A DNA stretch of 64,000 nt from Iamia sp035765045 (GTDB lineage Bacteria > Actinomycetota > Acidimicrobiia > Acidimicrobiales > Iamiaceae). Below, in pieces: positions 10,094 to 18,798 of the stretch (position 1 is its first letter; the number at the start of each line of letters is the position of its first letter). Below the pieces are notes generated by a model. That model was not told the DNA's origin. It saw nothing but the letters and a program-made list of their open reading frames with translations, and did not search any database. The position numbers and the translations under genes are program-made. The stretch spans positions 1 through 64,000 of the forward strand of contig DASTYI010000002.1 of the NCBI GenBank assembly GCA_035765045.1, given 5' to 3'.

Positions 10094-10465
10094 ATGGACC
10101 TCGCCCCCACGGCCGCCGGCCGGCGCATCCGCAGCGGCATCGAGATCAGGGCCACCGGGCTCGTCATCGGCGTCCTCTCGGCCGACGGCACGGCCCTGCT
10201 CCGGCTGGACGGCGACCTCGACAGCGCCAGCGCGCCGGCGCTGCTCGACGTCGGGCGGTCGCTGGTGGCGGCCGGGAGCCAGCACCTGGTGATCGACTGC
10301 GGCCACCTGCGCTTCTGCGACTCGGCCGGGCTGCACGCCTTCGCCTCGATCGGCGCCGCCGACGGCGCCCGCTCGCTGGCCCTGGCGCGGACCTCGCCCC
10401 GGCTGCGCCGGATGCTGGACATGGCCGGCCTCGACGTGGCGATCGACCCGCAGCCGACCGGCTGA
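10094..10465 (+). CDS. STAS-domain anti-sigma-factor antagonist-like protein
   Basis: 123 residues. A single STAS domain with the phosphorylation motif CDSAGL (Ser77), as in SpoIIAA/RsbV proteins that release sigma factors from anti-sigma kinases. GAAGGAG lies 9 nt before the ATG. No anti-sigma kinase is encoded nearby. It stands alone, convergent with the MBL hydrolase downstream. Confidence 0.85.
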   Translation: MDLAPTAAGRRIRSGIEIRATGLVIGVLSADGTALLRLDGDLDSASAPALLDVGRSLVAAGSQHLVIDCGHLRFCDSAGLHAFASIGAADGARSLALARTSPRLRRMLDMAGLDVAIDPQPTG

Positions 10466-10471
10466 GGGGCG

Positions 10472-11314
10472 TCAGGGCGCGGCGATCGGGAACGTCATCG
10501 ACTCGCCGATGGCCAGCAGGTGCACCTCGGGGCGGAGCCGGCGCCCGGCGAGGGCGGCCACGAGGTCGTCGGTGCCGCTCCGGAAGACGGTGTAGTCGTC
10601 CCGGTGGACGGGGACGGCGTGGTCCGGGTCGATCAGCTCGATGGCGTCGACCACCTGCGGGCCGGTCATCGTCAGGGTGATGCCGGCGATCCGGGTGCCG
10701 CCGCCGTGGAAGACGCCGAGGTCGACGGTCGGGTACCGCCTCGGGATCTCGGCCAGGGCGTCGTGGGGGAGGGTGTCGCCGCTGAGGTAGGTGCGGTGGC
10801 GGCCGGCCTCGGTGCGGAGGTCGAGCAGGCTGCCCATCACCGGCGGCAGCAGGCTCTGGATCGGCTGGGGGGCGTGCTTGGCCGGGAGGGCGGTCACGGC
10901 GAGGGTGCCCCCGGGGAACCGCACCTCCTGGGTGCCCCAGCGCTCGAGCGCCCACGTGCTCGTGAAGCCCTGGCGGGCCAGCTTGCGACAGGCGTGGGGC
11001 GTGCTGATGATCGGCGTGCCGGGGGGCAGGCCCTCGGCCGCCACCTCGTCGAAGTGGTCGCCGTGGTGGTGGGACAGGACGACCAGGTCGACCGGGAGCA
11101 CCTCGGGGAGCCCCATCGCCGGCTCGGTCAGGCGCTCGCTGCGGAGGCCGTAGCCGAGCGGGGCGTGGTCGCCCTGGTGGAGGAAGTTCGGGTCGGTGAG
11201 GATCCGCAGGCCGCCGAGCTCGAGGATCACCGTGGCGGTGCCGACGAAGGTCAGCCGCCCGGTCGTCGGGTCGTCGTGGCGGGCGTGGCCGCCCACCTCC
11301 AGGGTCGGTGTCAT
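10472..11314 (-). CDS. MBL-fold metal-dependent hydrolase (UlaG-like)
   Basis: 280 residues. The zinc motif SHHHGDHFD is intact, and later metal-binding positions appear in AKHAPQ, SGDT and the C-terminal VPVHRDDY. The layout, beginning with LTFVGTATVILELGGLRILTDPN, is that of the UlaG/L-ascorbate-6-phosphate-lactonase-like branch, whose substrates are usually unknown. The ATG at 11314 has a GGGGAG upstream. It is divergent from the glycosyltransferase gene, 79 bp away. Confidence 0.85.
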   Translation of the reverse strand: MTPTLEVGGHARHDDPTTGRLTFVGTATVILELGGLRILTDPNFLHQGDHAPLGYGLRSERLTEPAMGLPEVLPVDLVVLSHHHGDHFDEVAAEGLPPGTPIISTPHACRKLARQGFTSTWALERWGTQEVRFPGGTLAVTALPAKHAPQPIQSLLPPVMGSLLDLRTEAGRHRTYLSGDTLPHDALAEIPRRYPTVDLGVFHGGGTRIAGITLTMTGPQVVDAIELIDPDHAVPVHRDDYTVFRSGTDDLVAALAGRRLRPEVHLLAIGESMTFPIAAP

Positions 11315-11393
11315 GGCCGCGCCGCTCCCCGGGCCGGGCCGGGGTGAACCGGCACCTGCGTCAACGGGGGCGGCCCGGGGAGCCCGGGCGGCC

Positions 11394-12413
11394 ATGTCAC
11401 CCGAAGTGCTCCCGCTGAGCGTCGTCGTGCCCGTCCGCCACGAGCGCCCCGACCCGGACCTCGGCGCCCGGCTGGGCGCCCTGGCCGAGCACGTGGCCGA
11501 GGTCATCGTCGTCGACGGGTCCGATCCCGCCGTGGCCGACGCCCACGCTCGCGAGTGGCCGTCGGCGGTCCGCCACCTCCGCCTGGCCGACGAGGACCGC
11601 ACCCCGATGGGCAAGGTCGGTGGCGTCCTCGCCGGCGCCCGCGCCGCCGGCCACGACATCCTGGTCGTCGCCGACGACGACGTGGTCTGGCAGCGCCACC
11701 AGCTGGAGCGGGCCCACGCCGTCATGGCCGGCACCGAGCTGGCCGCCCTGCGCCCCCAGAACCGCTACACCGAGATGACCCTGGTCGCCCGGTGGGACAC
11801 CGGCCGGACGCTGATCCAGCGGGCCCTCGGCGGCGACTGGCCCGGCACCGTGGTGGTGCGCCGATCGGCCCTCCTGCCCGAGGGCTACCGGGGCGACGTG
11901 CTGTTCGAGAACCTCGAGCTGGAGCGCGAGCTCCGGCGCCGGGGCGGGACCGTCGCCGTCGACCTGCGGCTGGTCGTCGACCGGGTCCCACCGACGGCGA
12001 CGCACTTCTGGGGCCAGCGGGTGCGCCAGGCCTACGACGAGATGGCCCGGCCGGCGCACCTGGCGGCCGAGCTGGCGCTGCTGCCGATCGCCGTCGTCGG
12101 CGGGCGCCGCGCCGTCGTCGCCCTCGCCGTCGGGGCGGTGGCCCTGGCCGAGGTCGGGCGGCGGCGCAACGACGGGCGCGCGTCGTTCCCGCCCACCGCC
12201 GCCCTGTGGGCCCCGCTGTGGGTGGGGGAGCGGGCCGTCACGTCGTGGCTGGCGGTCGGCGCCCGGCTCCGCGGCGGCGTCCGCTACCGGGACGGCCGGC
12301 TGCGCCACGCCGCCGGCCCGCCGCCGCGCCGGATCACCCGCCGGGGCGACCCCGACGTCGTTTCGGACCCGGCCCCGAGGAGAGCGGAGCGCACTCACGA
12401 GGAGGTCCGATGA
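11394..12413 (+). CDS. Family 2 glycosyltransferase
   Basis: 339 residues. The GT-A fold begins with LPLSVVVPVRHERPD, the first acidic motif is VVDGSD, and the DXD-like metal/nucleotide-sugar motif is VVADDDVVW. A C-terminal hydrophobic segment (about 225-255) suggests membrane association. The ATG at 11394 has GGGGAG upstream. The 3' end overlaps the LEA-like gene by ATGA, so it may be the first gene of the envelope operon running to 14222. The donor and acceptor cannot be inferred. Confidence 0.85.
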   Translation: MSPEVLPLSVVVPVRHERPDPDLGARLGALAEHVAEVIVVDGSDPAVADAHAREWPSAVRHLRLADEDRTPMGKVGGVLAGARAAGHDILVVADDDVVWQRHQLERAHAVMAGTELAALRPQNRYTEMTLVARWDTGRTLIQRALGGDWPGTVVVRRSALLPEGYRGDVLFENLELERELRRRGGTVAVDLRLVVDRVPPTATHFWGQRVRQAYDEMARPAHLAAELALLPIAVVGGRRAVVALAVGAVALAEVGRRRNDGRASFPPTAALWAPLWVGERAVTSWLAVGARLRGGVRYRDGRLRHAAGPPPRRITRRGDPDVVSDPAPRRAERTHEEVR

Positions 12414-13138
12414 CCGATACCAGCACCGAGACGTCGAAGGCCGAGGCGGCGCGCGGCGCGGCCCAGGAGACCGCCCAGGAGGCGATGGACCAGGGCCAAC
12501 AGGTGGCCAGCACCGCGGTGGAGAAGGGCCAGGAGGTGGCGTCCACCGCCGCCGAGCAGGCTCGGGAGGTGGCCTCGGTCGCGTCCGACCAGGTCGCCAC
12601 GGTGGGAGGCCAGGCCATCGACCAGGCCCGCACCGTCCTCGACTCCGCCACCGGCGACGTGCGCGAGCAGCTCGAGCAGCGGCTGCGCACCCTCTCCGAG
12701 CAGGCCCGCACGACCGCCGAGGAGCTGACCGCCCTGGTCGAGGGGCGCCCGGAGGACGCCGGGCGGACCCGGGACATGGCCCGAAGCGCCAGCGAGCGGA
12801 TCGAGCAGGTCGCCGACCGGGTCGACGAGCTCGGCCTCCAGGGCGTGGTCGCGGAGGTCAGCGACCTGGCCCGCCGCCGGCCGGTGCTCTTCCTCGCCGG
12901 CGCCGCCACCGCCGGCATCCTCGTCGGCCGCATGGCCCGGGCCGGCCGCGAGGCGCAGTCCACCTCGGGGGGCCCGTCCGGCTCGGGCGGCCCGGTCGGC
13001 GCCGGCGACATCGGCGCGGCCGCGGGTCCGACCGCCGGGGCCCCGACCCTGCCGCCGCCGCCCCCGGCCCCGCTGCCGCCGCCGGCCGCGCCGGGCACCG
13101 ACCCGGGCGGGTCGGCCTCGGGATGGGTGGGCGCCTGA
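12410..13138 (+). CDS. LEA/apolipoprotein-like helical protein with membrane segment and Pro-rich tail
   Basis: 242 residues. The first ~150 residues are amphipathic Ala/Gln/Glu-rich repeats (VASTAVEKGQEVASTAAEQ and similar), like late-embryogenesis-abundant or DUF883-type proteins. A hydrophobic helix follows (PVLFLAGAATAGILVG, about 163-178), then a Gly/Pro-rich disordered tail with a run of prolines. GAGGAGG precedes the start, which overlaps the glycosyltransferase stop. With the next two genes it forms an operon found in many actinobacteria and thought to act at the membrane under envelope or desiccation stress (inference). Confidence 0.7.
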   Translation: MTDTSTETSKAEAARGAAQETAQEAMDQGQQVASTAVEKGQEVASTAAEQAREVASVASDQVATVGGQAIDQARTVLDSATGDVREQLEQRLRTLSEQARTTAEELTALVEGRPEDAGRTRDMARSASERIEQVADRVDELGLQGVVAEVSDLARRRPVLFLAGAATAGILVGRMARAGREAQSTSGGPSGSGGPVGAGDIGAAAGPTAGAPTLPPPPPAPLPPPAAPGTDPGGSASGWVGA

Positions 13139-13548
13139 TGGTCGCCCCCTCGCCCGACGAACCGCTGCGGGCCGAGCGCTCGCTGCCCGAGCTCCTGTCG
13201 GAGCTGACGGGCGACATGACCCGGCTCTTCCGCGACGAGGTCGAGCTGGCCAAGGAGGAGCTCAAGCAGGAGGGCCGCAAGGCCGGACGGGCCGGCGCCG
13301 CCTTCGGGGCGGCCGCCGTCGTCGGGCTCCTCGCCGGGGTGGCGCTGGTGATGTTCCTGGGCTTCGCCCTCGACAGCTTCCTGCCCACCTGGCTGGCGTT
13401 CCTGATCGTGACCATCGTGCTCGGCGCTATCGCCGCCGCGCTCGGGGTGCAGGGGCGGAACAAGGCGCGGGAGATCGATCCCGTGCCGGAGCAGACCATC
13501 GAGACCCTCGAGGAGGACGCACAGTGGCTGAGCGAACGACGGAGCTGA
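13138..13548 (+). CDS. Holin-X-like phage_holin_3_6 family membrane protein
   Basis: 136 residues. A charged helix (LFRDEVELAKEELKQEGRKAG) is followed by two closely spaced membrane helices (about 55-78 and 83-105), the pattern of the actinobacterial phage_holin_3_6 (DUF1469-type) family. Despite the name, most members are chromosomal and not phage lysis proteins. The ATG at 13138 overlaps the preceding stop (TGATG); an in-frame ATG at 13123 is less likely. Confidence 0.8.
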   Translation: MVAPSPDEPLRAERSLPELLSELTGDMTRLFRDEVELAKEELKQEGRKAGRAGAAFGAAAVVGLLAGVALVMFLGFALDSFLPTWLAFLIVTIVLGAIAAALGVQGRNKAREIDPVPEQTIETLEEDAQWLSERRS

Positions 13549-14222
13549 GGCGGGACATCGAAGAGACCCGCGACCGCATGACCGGCACCATGGACGCCAT
13601 CGGCGACCGGGTGAGCCCCGGTCGGATCGTGGAGCGTCGGGTCGACCGGGTCCGCGCCGCCTCGACCCGGGTCCGCCACACGGTGATGGGCGTGCCCCGC
13701 AGCGCCGCCGTGGGCGTGCGCGACACCGCCGGCTCGGCCGGCTCGTCGATGGGCGACGCCGCCTCGTCGATGGGCGACCGGGCCTCGTCGGCGGTGTCCG
13801 CCGTGGGCGAGCAGGTCCAGCAGGCGCCCCAGCGGATCACCGAGGGCACCCAGGGCAACCCGATCGCCGCCGGTGCCGTCGCCTTCGGGCTCGGTGTCCT
13901 GATCGGCTCGATGGCCCCGCCGTCGCGGGAGGAGCAGCAGGTGGCCGAGCGGGTGCTGCCCGCCCTCCAGGACGAGGCCAAGGCCATCGGCCGGTCGGTG
14001 GCCGACACGGCCAAGGAGGGCGCCCAGCAGGCCGTCGAGGAGACCAAGGCCGCCGCCACCGACGCCGTGGCCGAGGTCCGCGAGCAGGCCGAGGGCGCCG
14101 CCGGCGAGGTCCGCGACCAGGCCCGGGACGCCGCCGGCGAGGTCCGCGACGAGGCCCAGGGCGCGGCCGAGGGCGTCACCCAGCAGGCCCGCGACGCCAA
14201 GGACCAGGTCCAGGGCGCCTGA
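13524..14222 (+). CDS. DUF3618 protein with LEA-like repeat tail
   Basis: 232 residues from a GTG with AGGAGG upstream, overlapping the previous gene by 25 bp. The N-terminus (TELRRDIEETRDRMTGTMDAIGDRVSP) is the DUF3618 signature. A hydrophobic helix (about 112-128) is followed by Ala/Glu/Arg repeats built on GEVRDQARDAA-type units, predicted to be coiled coil. DUF3618, holin-X and LEA-like proteins commonly occur together; their biochemical role is unknown. Confidence 0.85.
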   Translation: MAERTTELRRDIEETRDRMTGTMDAIGDRVSPGRIVERRVDRVRAASTRVRHTVMGVPRSAAVGVRDTAGSAGSSMGDAASSMGDRASSAVSAVGEQVQQAPQRITEGTQGNPIAAGAVAFGLGVLIGSMAPPSREEQQVAERVLPALQDEAKAIGRSVADTAKEGAQQAVEETKAAATDAVAEVREQAEGAAGEVRDQARDAAGEVRDEAQGAAEGVTQQARDAKDQVQGA

Positions 14223-14293
14223 CCGCCCCGGCGGACCGGGACCCGCCGGTGGGCGGGCCGGGGTGGACGCCCGTCCTGTCGAACCGATCTCCC

Positions 14294-14337
14294 CCCGACC
14301 CCGTCGCCGACCTCTGACGCCGGGGGTCAGGTCGGGG
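14294..14337. terminator. Bidirectional hairpin between convergent genes
   Basis: CCCCGACC (14294-14301) pairs with GGTCGGGG (14330-14337), enclosing a second inverted repeat CTGAC/GTCAG (14314-14318 and 14326-14330). It lies between the DUF3618 gene and the convergent MBL-fold gene and includes the latter's stop codon. There is no T-run, as is common in high-G+C genomes. Confidence 0.5.
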
Positions 14338-15133
14338 GATCGGGGTGGTCGGCGGGGTTCCAGCGGAGGGCGCCGGGGCTGGGCCAGAGGGGGCCGACGA
14401 GGACCCGGCTGTCGGCCTTGACGTCCTGGAGCCAGTGCCAGGCCCCGTCGGGGTCGGCGTGCTGGGGGGCGCACGGGCCGGTGGCGAGGTGGAGGGGGGT
14501 GACGGCGAGGTGCCCGACGAAGGTGGCCCCGGCGCCCACGTGGAAGGCGCAGTGCCCGGGGTTGTGCAGGCCGGTCCACTCGGCCCGGACACCGGGGGCG
14601 ACCTCGTCGCCGTCACCGAAGGTGTCGACCAGGCCGGCGTGGCGCAGGGCGGCGACGGCGGCCCCGACGTCGCCACCGATCGGGGCGGCGTCCTCGTGGG
14701 CCAGGGCGGCGTCGCTCAGGAGCAGTCGGGCCCGGGGGAAGAAGGGCCGCCACCCGTCGCCGTCCCGCACGGCGCCGAGGCCGACCGACTCGATGTGGGA
14801 GAGGAGGACGGTGTCGATGGTGTCGACGGGGAGCCCGGCGGCGGCGAAGGCGTCGGTGTAGGCCTGCTGGTGGAGCGCGGTCGACCCGGGGTCGTGGATG
14901 ATCTCGTCGAGGTTGCCGGCCGGGTCGACGACGATCCGGCGGCCCCCGGCCTCGACCACCCAGGCGCAGCTGGCCGCCCGCACCTGCCCGTCGTCGGCCC
15001 AGCCCGGCTCGGCCCACGGCACGGCCCGCACCTCGTCGGGGGTGAGGCCGGTCGCCAGGGGGTCGATGGCGGCCTCCAGGTACAGCACCCGCGTCAGCCG
15101 CACGTCGCCCACGTCGATCACCGTCGTCGTCAC
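14327..15133 (-). CDS. MBL-fold protein with degenerate metal motif
   Basis: 268 residues from a GTG. The fold and order match metallo-beta-lactamase hydrolases (RIVVDPAGN, DTVLLSHIESVG, then HNPGHCAFHV), but the HxHxDH zinc motif is reduced to SHIESVGLG, with only the first histidine kept, and the later metal Asp position appears as GH. It is therefore probably either non-hydrolytic or dependent on an altered site. It does not look decayed: the frame is intact and codon use is normal. It is divergent from an AraC gene. Confidence 0.7.
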   Translation of the reverse strand: MTTTVIDVGDVRLTRVLYLEAAIDPLATGLTPDEVRAVPWAEPGWADDGQVRAASCAWVVEAGGRRIVVDPAGNLDEIIHDPGSTALHQQAYTDAFAAAGLPVDTIDTVLLSHIESVGLGAVRDGDGWRPFFPRARLLLSDAALAHEDAAPIGGDVGAAVAALRHAGLVDTFGDGDEVAPGVRAEWTGLHNPGHCAFHVGAGATFVGHLAVTPLHLATGPCAPQHADPDGAWHWLQDVKADSRVLVGPLWPSPGALRWNPADHPDPPT

Positions 15134-15227
15134 GCCCGCCAGTGAAGCCGCTCCGACGACCTGCCGGGGGGCGACGCAGTGGCCGCCGGGAGGCGACTCG
15201 GGCGGGTCGGCGGACCGGACCCGTCGC

Positions 15228-15241
15228 TAGGGTCCCGGCCG
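15228..15241 (+). promoter_or_regulatory. Leaderless promoter of the AraC gene
   Basis: TAGGGT (15228-15233) followed by 7 nt and then GTG at 15241. This geometry decides the start of the AraC gene, because no Shine-Dalgarno is present. Confidence 0.45.
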
Positions 15242-15681
15242 TGGGAGCCGCCGAGGAGCAGCACAACCGAGCGCTGCTGCGGGCCCGCGACCGGATCGAC
15301 CTCCACTACCGCGAGCCGCTCGACGTCCCGGCGCTGGCCGCCGTCGCCCACATGTCCCCGGCCCACTTCACCCGCTCCTTCAAGGCGGCCTTCGGCGAGA
15401 CCCCGCACCGCTACCTCCAGCGTCGCCGCATCGAACGGGCGATGGAGCGGCTGCGGCGCACCGATCGCACCGTCTCGGAGGTGTGCGTCGAGGTCGGGTG
15501 GACGAGCTTCGCCACCTTCAGCCGCACCTTCCGCGAGATCGTCGGGTGCACCCCCTCGGAGTACCGGGACGCCGCCCCCGTCCGCGGCGACGGCCGGGTG
15601 CCGACCTGCTTCGTGAAGTCGTGGACCCGGCCGGCCACATCGAGCAGTTCCGGAACAGCGGGTCGGGTCGACGCTGCTTAG
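15241..15681 (+). CDS. AraC-family transcriptional regulator, DNA-binding domain only
   Basis: 146 residues holding essentially just the double helix-turn-helix domain (about residues 18-115), including the AraC signature ending in GWTSFATFSRTFREIVGCTPSEYR. There is no separate ligand domain. It precedes a VOC/glyoxalase-like gene by 10 bp, a frequent actinobacterial pair in which the small AraC protein controls the VOC gene (inference). The leaderless GTG is chosen from the -10 spacing. Confidence 0.85.
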   Translation: MGAAEEQHNRALLRARDRIDLHYREPLDVPALAAVAHMSPAHFTRSFKAAFGETPHRYLQRRRIERAMERLRRTDRTVSEVCVEVGWTSFATFSRTFREIVGCTPSEYRDAAPVRGDGRVPTCFVKSWTRPATSSSSGTAGRVDAA

Positions 15682-15692
15682 CGTCGGCCCCA
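15679..15692 (+). promoter_or_regulatory. Leaderless promoter overlapping the AraC stop codon
   Basis: TAGCGT (15679-15684), whose first three bases are the stop codon of the AraC gene, lies 7 nt before the ATG of the VOC gene. This suggests the VOC gene has its own leaderless transcript. Confidence 0.4.
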
Positions 15693-16105
15693 TGAGCACC
15701 TCGATCCGCCTCTCGTCCGTCTTCGTCGCCGACCAGGACGCCGCCCTCGACTTCTACGTCGGCACCGTCGGGATGGAGGTCCACACCGACATCGACCTCG
15801 GGTTCATGCGGTGGCTGACGATCTGCGCCGCGGGCGACCGGAGCCGGGAGGTCCTGCTCGAGCGGCCCGGGCCGCCGTCGATGGACGAGGCGACCGCCGA
15901 GCAGGTCCGGGCCCTGGTGGCCAAGGGGGCGGCGGCGGGCTGGTTCGCCCTGTCGGTCGACGACGCCCAGGCCGAGTTCGAGCGGCTCCGGGCCGCCGGC
16001 GTCGACTTCACCGACGAGATCTCCGAGAAGGACTACGGCGTCGACTTCGGCATCCGGGACCCGTTCGGCAACCGCATCCGGATCGGCACCATGAAGCCCT
16101 CCTGA
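15692..16105 (+). CDS. VOC (glyoxalase/bleomycin-resistance) family protein
   Basis: 137 residues with the paired beta-alpha-beta-beta-beta modules of the vicinal oxygen chelate fold: DQDAALDFYVGTVGMEV at the start and FGIRDPFGNRIRIG at the end. Metal ligands cannot be assigned with confidence, and the substrate is unknown. It is controlled presumably by the adjacent AraC protein. Confidence 0.85.
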   Translation: MSTSIRLSSVFVADQDAALDFYVGTVGMEVHTDIDLGFMRWLTICAAGDRSREVLLERPGPPSMDEATAEQVRALVAKGAAAGWFALSVDDAQAEFERLRAAGVDFTDEISEKDYGVDFGIRDPFGNRIRIGTMKPS

Positions 16106-16120
16106 TCGGCGACCGGCGGG

Positions 16121-17593
16121 TCAGGCCTGGGCGCCGACGGGGGTGCAGGGGAGCGGGTCGGCCTCGGGGTCGAGACGGGCGTAGGCCTCGTCGTGGAGGT
16201 CGGCCAGGGTGGCGGTGACCTCCTCGTAGGGGCGGTCGTCGGCGTCGACCAGGCCGAGGTTCTGGTCCTCGCCGTCGGCCCGGCCGGCGGCGGGCTGGTC
16301 GGCGTGGAGGAACCAGTGGGCGCCGACGACGTAGGGCGTGGCCAGGAGGCAGCGCCCGTAGTTGCGGACGGCGGCGGCCCGGTCGGCCTGGGTCGGCACG
16401 GTGACGAAGATGGCGGGCGTCGTGTTGGGGAGCCCGGCGTCGGCGGCCCGGTAGCCGTACTCGCTGACGAGCACCGGCTTCCCCGCCGCCCCGAACCCGG
16501 CCAGCGTGTCCCGGGTGCCGACGAGCGGGATCTCCTCGGCCAGGTCGAGGACGGTGGCGTCGAAGGCAGGGGTCAGCTCGTAGAAGTTGACCGAGACGAC
16601 GTCGACCGACCGGGCCGCCACCTCCAGCACCGGCCGGGGCGTGGCCACGGCGACGAACCGGACCCCGAGGTCGAGGTGGTCGGGGTCGGCCTCCTGGAGG
16701 GCCGGCCCGACGACGGCGAAGTAGCGCTCGGCCACCGCCGTGGCCCAGGCGACCTGGGTGGCCTTGCCGCCCGGGGTCGGGGCCAGCTGGACCGGGGGGC
16801 GGGGCGCCGCCAGCTCGTCCCACGACGCCGCGGCCAGGGCGGGGAGGTCGGCCGCCAGCCGCCCGAGGTCGTCGTCGTAGCGCTGGCGGAGGAAGGCGAT
16901 CAGGGCCTGCTTGCCGGGGGCGTCGGCCGGGCGGCCCAGGTCGAGGTCGAGCATGGTGACCAGGCCGTCGCCCGACAGGCCCATGCCCCACGGCATCTCG
17001 TTGTCGGTGAACCAGCCGACCAGCCAGGGGTCGTCCCGGCGGGCGGCGGTCGCCTCGGCGATCTCGGCCCGGGCGCCGTCGGCCCATGCCTCGTCCCACA
17101 GGTCGGCCCAGGCGAACCGGCCCTGCTCGTCGACGTCGCGGGCCAGGTCGAGCACGTGGGTGTACGGCACCCGGCCGGCGAACAGCGGCTGGGCCTCCTC
17201 GCCCCAGCCGCCCAGGGTGGTGACGCCCCACTCGCCGAACCGCTCGACCTGGGCGTCGGCCCAGGCCTGCTCGTCGGCGTAGGCGGCGGCGACGGCATCG
17301 GCGTAGGGCGTGTTCCCGTCCCGGTCGGGCGTGCCGGTCGGGCGCACGCCGTTGACCCCCGCCGACCAGAACGGGTGGCCGTCGGGCGTCACCAGCCACC
17401 AGCGGCCGTCGACCTCCTCGGTCCGGAACCAGCCGGTGGCGTCGAGGGCGACCTCGGTCGATCCCCCGTAGGCGTCGAACCGGTCGTCGACCCGCTCGGT
17501 CGGGGCCGCAGCCGGCTCCGACGCGGACGTGCACGCCCCGAGCACCAGGGCGAGCACCACACCCAGACACCCCCGTCGCACCCCCGACCGCAC
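16121..17593 (-). CDS. Lipoprotein glycoside hydrolase, GH50/agarase-like
   Basis: 490 residues from a GTG, probably leaderless (TACTGT 6 nt upstream). The signal peptide ends in a lipobox (LGAC, about Cys21). The sequence GWFRTEEVDGRWWLVTPDGH followed by FWSAGVNGV is typical of the GH50/beta-agarase-like TIM barrel. The probable acid/base Glu is in GWFTDNEMPWG and the probable nucleophile Glu is in VSEYGYRA. A cell-surface beta-galactoside- or other polysaccharide-degrading role is likely; agarose itself is not established. It stands alone, convergent with the VOC gene. Confidence 0.75.
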   Translation of the reverse strand: MRSGVRRGCLGVVLALVLGACTSASEPAAAPTERVDDRFDAYGGSTEVALDATGWFRTEEVDGRWWLVTPDGHPFWSAGVNGVRPTGTPDRDGNTPYADAVAAAYADEQAWADAQVERFGEWGVTTLGGWGEEAQPLFAGRVPYTHVLDLARDVDEQGRFAWADLWDEAWADGARAEIAEATAARRDDPWLVGWFTDNEMPWGMGLSGDGLVTMLDLDLGRPADAPGKQALIAFLRQRYDDDLGRLAADLPALAAASWDELAAPRPPVQLAPTPGGKATQVAWATAVAERYFAVVGPALQEADPDHLDLGVRFVAVATPRPVLEVAARSVDVVSVNFYELTPAFDATVLDLAEEIPLVGTRDTLAGFGAAGKPVLVSEYGYRAADAGLPNTTPAIFVTVPTQADRAAAVRNYGRCLLATPYVVGAHWFLHADQPAAGRADGEDQNLGLVDADDRPYEEVTATLADLHDEAYARLDPEADPLPCTPVGAQA

Positions 17594-17668
17594 GGCCGGA
17601 CAGTAGCCCGGCCCCGCCGGGGGTCAGCGGGGAGCCAGAGGCGGTCGGCCTTCTTGCGCGGGGGACCC

Positions 17669-18693
17669 TCAGCTGGCGAGGGCCTGGCGGTGGGCGGCCC
17701 GGGCGGCGAGGGGGGCGAGGTGGCGGGCGACGGTGGGGTCGGCGGTGCGGCGGCCGGTGTCGAGGAAGGCCTGCTGGACGACCTCGTCGGCCCGGTCGTC
17801 GGCCATGGCGTTGACGCCCATGGCCCGCACGACCCGGGCCGAGGGCTCGATCCGCACGACGGTGGTGCCGGCCCGCCGCAGCCGCCGGACCTCCCGGTCG
17901 AGCCGGCGGTGGACGGCCCGGCGGAGCAGGGCGTCGGGGCTCGCCGCCCACCCCCCGGCGGCCGACATCGAGGAGACGACGACCACCAGGTCGAGGCCCT
18001 CGGTGCGCAGCACGTCGGCGTTGGTCGAGGAGTGGACGCCGCCGTCGACGTGCTCGACGCCGTCGATCCGGACCGGCCGGAAGTAGCCGGGGATGGCGCA
18101 CGAGGCCGTCACCGCCTTGGCCAGCGTGGTGCGGGGCGCCCCGGGCCGGCCGAAGACGACCCGGCCGCCGTCGCGGCGGCGCACGGTGGCGATCCACAGC
18201 CCGTCGGGCCAGGGGCGCCCTCGGTGGCCGACGCCAGCGCCTCGGCCTCGCCCTCGATGTCGACCTTGCCGTCGGGCACCAGCGTCAGCGCCGCCACCGA
18301 GGGGCGGAAGGCCCACGGCCGCCGGGCCGTCCGGGCCAGGAGGGCCGGGGAGGGGAGGTGCCAGGGGCGGAGCAGGTCCCGCAGCGCGAAGGGGGCGAAG
18401 GCCGGGGGCTCGGCGCCGAGCTGGTCGAGCAGGCGCCCGTCGAGCGAGAGCGGGGCCTCGACGGCGAAGGCGGCCAGGTCCGACGCCGGCACGCCCAGGC
18501 GGAGCAGGGTGGCGGTGATCGACCCGGCCGAGGACCCGACGACGACCTCGGCGGTGCGGGGGTCCCAGCCGAGGTCGTGCTCCAGGGCGGCGAGCACGCC
18601 GGCCTGGTACGCCTGCCCCACCAGGCCTCCGGCGCCGAGGACGAGCCCGACCCGGGGCGCGGCAGGGGAGGACGGGCGCGGAGCGGGGGTCAC
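17669..18693 (-). pseudogene. Patatin-like phospholipase, frameshifted
   Basis: The N-terminal half (from GTG 18693) reads VGLVLGAGGLVGQAYQAG and has the serine motif GSSAG; the C-terminal half, in another frame, reads AIPGYFRP and the catalytic DGG (HVDGGVHSSTNAD). Adding one base in the G4 run at 18212-18215 joins them as EGAPWPDGLWIA, giving a normal patatin acyl hydrolase of about 340 residues. The break is thus a single-base deletion, real or a sequencing error. All catalytic elements are otherwise present, and no other decay is visible, which favours a recent event or an assembly error. Confidence 0.8.
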
Positions 18694-18798
18694 CGTCCCC
18701 CACTCACCCCCCGGGCGGGTCCGAACCGGGTTCGGGCCGACCCGTGACGGGGGTCGGGATGACGGTGGGGCGGGTGGGATCTGCAAGGCTGCCCGGCC

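Noticed and set aside
13138..13548. Phage holin and hence prophage
   Set aside because: The holin-X family is mostly chromosomal, and no phage structural, lysis or integrase genes are present nearby.
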